Shown here: positions 30,300-31,383 of the stretch, one piece after another
How the letters are laid out: each line of letters starts with the position of its first letter
How positions within the stretch are numbered: the first letter of the stretch is position 1
From: JBFXAM01 sp050184295
GTDB lineage: Bacteria; Planctomycetota; Phycisphaerae; UBA1845; Fen-1342
Assembly: GCA_050184295.1 (NCBI GenBank)
Contig: JBFXAM010000048.1
Location: forward strand, 1-31,383
Length of the DNA stretch: 31,383 bases
Reading direction: 5' to 3'
Translations under genes and position numbers: made by a program
The notes under the pieces: model-generated
Told to the model about the DNA's origin: nothing
What the model saw: only the letters and a program-made list of their open reading frames with translations
The model's database searches: none

Positions 30300-31187
30300 T
30301 CAGGCGCGTTCGACGCCGGCGATGTATTTCTCCAGCAGCTTGCCATATCGCCGCGCGACGTAGGGCGCGACCTTGGAGCGGTCGGACCAGATGCCGAGCT
30401 CGAGCGCCTGGTGACAGGCGCAGGAGTCGGCCGGCCGCTCGGCGAACGTCGCGATCGTGGCGCGCAGCAGCGCGATGGCGTTCTCGGTGGCGGCCTTCAG
30501 GTGGCCGAGGATCTCCTCGAGCAGCGCCTGGCGCGAGACGCCGGGCGTGTGCGGACGCCAGCAATCGTAGTCGGTCGCGAGCGCCACCGTCGCGTAGCAC
30601 ATCTCCGCCTCGCGCGCCAGGCGCGCCTCGGGCATCGCCGTCATGCCGATCAGGTCGGCGCCCCACGCACAGTGCAAACGCGACTCGGCGACCGTGCTGA
30701 ACGCCGGGCCTTCCATGCACACGTACGTTCCGCGCGGATGAACCGTCGCGTTTGTTTTGCTCGCCGCCGCCAGCAACCGCCCGCGCAGCTGCGGGCAGTA
30801 TGGATCGGCGAACTCGACGTGCACCGCGAGACCTTCGTCGAAAAACGTCGGAGTGCGGCGGTAGGTGCGGTCGATGACCTGGTCGACGACGACCAGGTCG
30901 CGCGGGGCGATTTCCTCCCGCAGCGACCCGCACGCGCCGCTCGCGAGGATGTGCGTCACGCCCAGCGACTTCAGCGCGTAGATGTTCGCGCGATACGGCA
31001 CCTGCGACGGGTTGTACATGTGTCCGTCGCCATGCCGGGCGACGATCGCGAGTTGCACGCCGCTCCATTCGGCGAGCCGGATCGGGCCGCTGGGTTTTCC
31101 GAAGGGGGTGTCGGGAAAGACCTCGCGAGCTGCGGACTGTCCGACGAGCGCGTCGCCGAGTCCCGTGCCGCCGATGAGACCGATCAT
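30300..31187 (-). CDS. mtnP: S-methyl-5'-thioadenosine phosphorylase
   Basis: A 295-residue purine nucleoside phosphorylase-2 family enzyme that splits methylthioadenosine to adenine and methylthioribose-1-phosphate, the entry step of methionine salvage. Diagnostic segments are MIGLIGGTGL, the phosphate site ARHGDGH, NPSQVPYRANIYALKSLG, ASGACGSL, VVVDQVIDRTYRR, CMEGPAFSTVAES, LIGMTAMPEARLAREAE and ATDYDCW. The MT-adenosine subgroup is favoured over inosine phosphorylase by DQVIDRT and GMTAMPEA. The ATG at 31187 begins directly on the first beta strand; GGAG lies ten bases upstream. No other methionine-salvage genes are adjacent, though metH is in the window. Three 22-bp repeats lie 48-113 bases upstream. 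Confidence 0.95.
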   Translation of the reverse strand: MIGLIGGTGLGDALVGQSAAREVFPDTPFGKPSGPIRLAEWSGVQLAIVARHGDGHMYNPSQVPYRANIYALKSLGVTHILASGACGSLREEIAPRDLVVVDQVIDRTYRRTPTFFDEGLAVHVEFADPYCPQLRGRLLAAASKTNATVHPRGTYVCMEGPAFSTVAESRLHCAWGADLIGMTAMPEARLAREAEMCYATVALATDYDCWRPHTPGVSRQALLEEILGHLKAATENAIALLRATIATFAERPADSCACHQALELGIWSDRSKVAPYVARRYGKLLEKYIAGVERA

Positions 31188-31234
31188 GCCGATGGCTCCG
31201 CAGCCGCACTTCGGGGCGGCGTCGTGAGGGACGA

Positions 31235-31300
31235 TCGCGCGTGGCGCTGGTAGCTGTCGCGCGTGACGTTCGTGCCTGTCGCGCGTGGCGATTATCCGGG
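31235..31300. repeat. Three tandem 22-bp direct repeats upstream of mtnP
   Basis: TCGCGCGTGGCG starts at 31235 and 31279, and TCGCGCGTGACG at 31257: three copies at an exact 22-base period. Copies 1 and 2 agree at 17 of 22 positions, while the third keeps only the 12-base core plus scattered matches. The flanking 22 bases on either side do not continue the pattern. On the minus strand GATAAT (31296-31291) inside copy 3 is a possible -10 box for mtnP. Confidence 0.7.
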
Positions 31301-31343
31301 CGGTGCGCGTCCGCCGTCAGCGCGCCGGCGACCCAATCAGAGC

Positions 31344-31361
31344 CGCGGGCGCAAGCCCGCG
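31344..31361. other. GCAA-loop hairpin
   Basis: CGCGGGC (31344-31350) pairs with GCCCGCG (31355-31361) around the stable tetraloop GCAA. There is no T tract. It may be a REP-like element or part of a hairpin terminator for a gene beyond the window. Confidence 0.4.
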
Positions 31362-31383
31362 ATTCTGCTGGCGCGCGGCGTGC

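Noticed and set aside
1..31383. Mobile elements or CRISPR arrays
   Set aside because: No transposase, integrase, spacer-repeat pattern or target-site duplication was found; the only tandem repeats are the three 22-bp units near the end.

Overview
The window is high-GC bacterial chromosome with tightly packed housekeeping and accessory genes on both strands. I see no phage, insertion sequence, CRISPR array, rRNA or tRNA. The best clue to the host is the gene at 10863-12200: a TPR array fused to two RNA polymerase alpha-C-terminal-type domains, an architecture I associate with Planctomycetota. Together with the GC bias and the style of the short lipoproteins, this suggests a planctomycete, perhaps Phycisphaerae-like. 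The assignment is an inference.

Layout. 1-2109: 3' part of an MBOAT O-acyltransferase, then galE (surface polysaccharide theme). 2110-3293: sparse region with a possible structured leader, a 108-codon unknown gene, a long hairpin and a textbook terminator. 3294-7029: an iodotyrosine-deiodinase-like flavoprotein, a convergent glycine oxidase (thiO), a divergent M42-type aminopeptidase and a 35-residue single-helix membrane protein with its own terminator. 7191-9228: aroA (minus) and a small lipoprotein. 9271-12200 (minus): TPR/alpha-CTD protein, tgt and yajC in a probable operon. 12333-16160: a full-length cobalamin-dependent methionine synthase, divergent from that operon over overlapping promoters. 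16161-18108: an RRM protein with a long leader, then a fatty-acid desaturase.

18278-22491 (minus) is the most coherent functional cluster. An ECF sigma factor with a Cys-rich tail lies upstream of a four-gene persulfide/sulfur-handling operon: a CstB-like persulfide dioxygenase-rhodanese, a rhodanese-DUF2892 membrane protein, a TauE/SafE exporter and an AhpD-like CxxC protein. An ECF-type promoter candidate sits between the sigma gene and the operon. 22719-28372 (plus): moeA (probably leaderless), lnt, a HEAT-repeat lipoprotein and a CvpA-like membrane protein. 28484-31187 (minus): MTA phosphorylase followed by recJ. Three 22-bp tandem repeats lie upstream of the MTA phosphorylase gene.

Several start regions were resolved from Shine-Dalgarno or promoter spacing. 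Two genes (moeA, thiO) have -10-like boxes ending 6-7 bases before the ATG and no Shine-Dalgarno, which suggests leaderless transcripts. Nothing here is plainly a new defence or mobile system. The points most worth following up are the sigma/CstB cluster, the deiodinase-like enzyme, the 22-bp repeats, and the hairpin-terminator module with the unknown gene beside it.
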